Origin: Pseudolysobacter antarcticus
GTDB taxonomy: Bacteria; Pseudomonadota; Gammaproteobacteria; Xanthomonadales; Rhodanobacteraceae
Assembly (NCBI RefSeq): GCF_004168365.1
Contig: NZ_CP035704.1
Span: 1,488,001 to 1,552,000, forward strand
DNA: 64,000 nucleotides
Direction: 5' to 3'
The position numbers and the translations under genes were made by a program. Of this stretch, positions 61,728 through 64,000 are shown piece after piece; positions within the stretch are counted from its first letter, which is position 1; each line of letters begins with the position of its first letter. Under the pieces are notes generated by a model that did no database searches, was not told the DNA's origin, and saw only the letters and a list, made by a program, of their open reading frames with translations.

Positions 61728-64000
61728 ATGAACACGTCACGCATGATTCGTGTTGCGGCGCCGATGCTTTTTGCATTCGCCAGTCTTGTCGCTGCGCGCA
61801 CGCTGCCACCGGCCGCAGCACCGCAAACCGTGGGAGCCGCCGTTGCGACCTCCGATGGCATCGTCACCGGCGAGGACGGACGCATTCAGGTATTCGTCGA
61901 GCTCAATGATCCCGCCGCCGCCGTGCAATACGCCGTGGCGCTGGCAAATACATCGCTACCAAAAATACAGGCGAAGAAAAACGCGGTTGACGCGGGTAAA
62001 GCGCAGGCGCAGGTTAATCGCGCCGCGCAAGATCGCGTCGCTGCAAAATTGCACGCGCTGAATACCACTGAGGTGTATCGCGTGTCGTTGGTGCTCAACG
62101 GCATTTCGGTGATGATTGATCGCGCCAATCTCGCCAGCGTGCGCAGCATTCCGGGCGTCAAGCGCGTTTTCCCGATTTATATCGAACACACCACCAGCTC
62201 GCAAAGCGTGCCGTTCATCGGTGCGCCCAGCGTGTGGGCCAACACCATCGGCTTGCCGGCAGGCGCTGACGGCACCGGTATTCGCATCGGCATCATCGAC
62301 ACCGGCATCGATTACCTGCATGCCGATTTCGGCGGCAGCGGTTTACTCGCCGACTATAATACAGAGTCGAGCAATAGCGCCGCGTTCACCACGGCGGGTG
62401 CATTCCCGACCGCAAAAATTATTGGCGGCACCGACTTCGCGGGCGATGCCTACACAGGTGCCAATGCTCCGGTGCCCGACGCCAATCCGATGGATTGCAA
62501 CGGTCATGGCAGCCATGTCTCCGGCACCGCCGGCGGCTTCGGTGTGACTGCGGCTGGTGCCACGTTTGCCGGGCCATACGACGCCAATGCGGCAACCTAC
62601 ACTCCGCTGCGCATCGTGCCTGGCAGTGCGCCCAAGGCGTCGTTGTATGCGCTGCGCGTGTTCGGCTGCACCGGCAGCACGGGGCTGACAGTGCAAGGAA
62701 TCGACTGGGCGATGGACCCGAATGGCGATTCCGATCTTTCCGATCATCTGGACGTGATCAATATGTCGCTTGGCTCTGATTTCGGCAACGAACTCAATGC
62801 CACTGCGCTGGCTTCTGACAACGCCGCGCTGGCCGGTGTCATCGTCGTTACCTCGGCGGGCAATTCCGGTGACACGTTCTTCATCGCTGGTGCCCCCGGC
62901 GTTGCCTCGCGCGCGATTGCCACTGCGGCCTCGCTCGATGGCGGCGAAACCGTTGGCTCGGTGAAGGTCAATTCCCCAGTCGGGATCGCTGGCAGTTATA
63001 TCGCAACCATCCCCGCATACGGTCCGGTGCCGAGCGGGCAAACCGCCACTGCCGTAATTGCACTCGATGCCGCCAATGGCACCGGGCCGACTACTACGGA
63101 TGCGTGCACGGCACTGACCAACGCCGCGGCGATCGCGGGCAATATCTGCGTGGTTGATCGCGGCACGTGCAGCTTCAAGACCAAATCACTGAATTGCCAG
63201 AACGCTGGCGCAATCGGCGTGGTCGCGGTAGACAACGCGCCAGGTTCGCCACCGGCCGGTACCGCCGACGATCCAGCCATCACTACCGCAATCACCATCC
63301 CGACCTTGCGTATTACCTTGGCCGACGGTACCAATATCAAGAGTACGATCACGTCTTCGCCACCGGTGAATATTACCCTCGTCGGCGCCAGCGGCGGCGA
63401 CACGCTGGCCAGTTTTTCGTCGCGCGGACCGCGCAGCACGATCGGTTCTGCATTGCGACTCAAACCCGATATCGCCGCACCGGGCTTGAACATCACCTCG
63501 GTGCAAACCGGCCATACCTGCACCGCGGCGGCGGGCTGCACGGGCGTATCCGATCCGTCCGGCTTCAACGCCGGCAGCCAGTTGCTGGTGATCTCCGGCA
63601 CGTCGATGGCCAGCCCGCACGTGGCCGGCGTGATGGCGCTGCTGCGCCAGCTCAAGCCCGATTGGACGGTGGAAGAGATCAAGGCGCTGGCGATGGACTA
63701 CGCCGTCAACGACGTGACCTTGTTCCCCGGCGCGACCCCGCCGCGATTCGGCCTGTCGCGTATCGGTGGTGGTCGTGTCGATCCGGCCAAGGCCGCGCTC
63801 GGCAATGTCGTGGCAATGAACGCCGAAGATACCGGACTGGTCAGCGTCGCGTTCAGTCCCGAAGTCACCGGCGCGGTGACACAAAGTAAAAAAGTACACA
63901 TTGTGAACAAAGGCACGACTTCGCAAACCTTCGACTTGGCGTTCGATACCGTGGTGGATGCGCCCGGCGTGGCGTTTGCGTTGCCGGGTGGCAACAGCGT
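61728..64000 (+). CDS. Secreted subtilisin-family (S8) protease with PA insert, cut by window end
   Basis: Read directly from sequence; the frame is open from ATG 61728 (GGGGGGAGG just upstream) past the window edge, so at least 757 aa. Signal peptide (MLFAFASLVAA), then an I9-type propeptide (IQVFVELNDPAAAVQYA ... SIPGVKRVFPIY). The catalytic triad is Asp191 in GIIDTGIDYLH, His260 in NGHGSHVSGTAGG and Ser626 in SGTSMASPHVAGVMALLRQ. A protease-associated (PA) domain is inserted between His and Ser (GNICVVDRGTCSFKTKSLNCQNAGAIGVVAVDN). After the domain, a beta-rich region starts. Whether it ends in the GFE tail cannot be seen. Likely an extracellular protease. Confidence 0.9.
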   Translation, partial: MNTSRMIRVAAPMLFAFASLVAARTLPPAAAPQTVGAAVATSDGIVTGEDGRIQVFVELNDPAAAVQYAVALANTSLPKIQAKKNAVDAGKAQAQVNRAAQDRVAAKLHALNTTEVYRVSLVLNGISVMIDRANLASVRSIPGVKRVFPIYIEHTTSSQSVPFIGAPSVWANTIGLPAGADGTGIRIGIIDTGIDYLHADFGGSGLLADYNTESSNSAAFTTAGAFPTAKIIGGTDFAGDAYTGANAPVPDANPMDCNGHGSHVSGTAGGFGVTAAGATFAGPYDANAATYTPLRIVPGSAPKASLYALRVFGCTGSTGLTVQGIDWAMDPNGDSDLSDHLDVINMSLGSDFGNELNATALASDNAALAGVIVVTSAGNSGDTFFIAGAPGVASRAIATAASLDGGETVGSVKVNSPVGIAGSYIATIPAYGPVPSGQTATAVIALDAANGTGPTTTDACTALTNAAAIAGNICVVDRGTCSFKTKSLNCQNAGAIGVVAVDNAPGSPPAGTADDPAITTAITIPTLRITLADGTNIKSTITSSPPVNITLVGASGGDTLASFSSRGPRSTIGSALRLKPDIAAPGLNITSVQTGHTCTAAAGCTGVSDPSGFNAGSQLLVISGTSMASPHVAGVMALLRQLKPDWTVEEIKALAMDYAVNDVTLFPGATPPRFGLSRIGGGRVDPAKAALGNVVAMNAEDTGLVSVAFSPEVTGAVTQSKKVHIVNKGTTSQTFDLAFDTVVDAPGVAFALPGGNS

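Overview
The window reads as chromosome of a GC-rich gammaproteobacterium. Gene content and protein style point to Xanthomonadales, most likely a Rhodanobacteraceae relative of Dokdonella or Rudaea. The clues are a CysB-led cysGJIH locus, rpsF-rpsR-rplI without priB, the dnaB-alr and ffh-rpsP-rimM-trmD-rplS runs, and several large secreted proteins ending in a short IFxxGFE-like tail. Genus-level placement is inference. About 48 protein genes are supported. I saw no rRNA, no convincing tRNA, no CRISPR array and no transposase.

Region by region. 1-7.0 kb: assimilatory sulfate reduction (cysG, the LysR regulator cysB, and a tightly packed cysJ-cysI-cysH operon), with a shared 16-bp palindrome at cysB and cysJ. 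7.1-13.0 kb: housekeeping genes (MFS exporter, VOC protein, asnS, an IscA-type Fe-S protein, a membrane protein, ribosomal proteins S6, S18 and L9). 13.1-15.1 kb: a coupled pair of a UBP zinc finger and a cyclic-nucleotide-domain/thioredoxin-reductase-like flavoprotein. 15.2-33.2 kb: a secretome block with a GH44 glycosidase, a beta-propeller protein, a multicopper oxidase, and a three-gene operon of a YVTN/FN3 protein, a small secreted protein and a 2146-residue metzincin-like protein. Four of these end in the IFxxGFE-like tail.

33.3-35.9 kb: dnaB (with a perfect DnaA box upstream) and alr. 35.9-38.4 kb: an accessory cassette bounded by 23-bp inverted repeats and carrying a DUF4209-like gene broken at a (TC)5 run. 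A RelB/RelE-type toxin-antitoxin pair follows directly. 39.1-45.4 kb: radA, a cytochrome c assembly-like protein, ffh, rpsP, rimM, trmD and rplS, with a 144-bp inverted-repeat element between ffh and rpsP. 45.8-49.9 kb: a DUF1800/DUF1501 pair and a cupredoxin. 50-61.4 kb: htpG, a YqhA protein, a TPR O-GlcNAc-transferase-like protein, a RidA protein, an M19 dipeptidase homologue, a DUF2147 protein, hslR, an alpha/beta hydrolase and mutS. 61.7 kb to the end: a secreted S8 protease with a PA insert, cut by the window edge.

The sulfur genes work together: CysG makes siroheme for CysI, CysJ passes NADPH electrons to CysI, CysH supplies sulfite, and CysB senses the pathway. The most unusual signals are the common tail on unrelated exported proteins, the inverted-repeat cassette with its frameshifted gene, the giant metzincin with 14 propeller repeats, and the shared cys operator.
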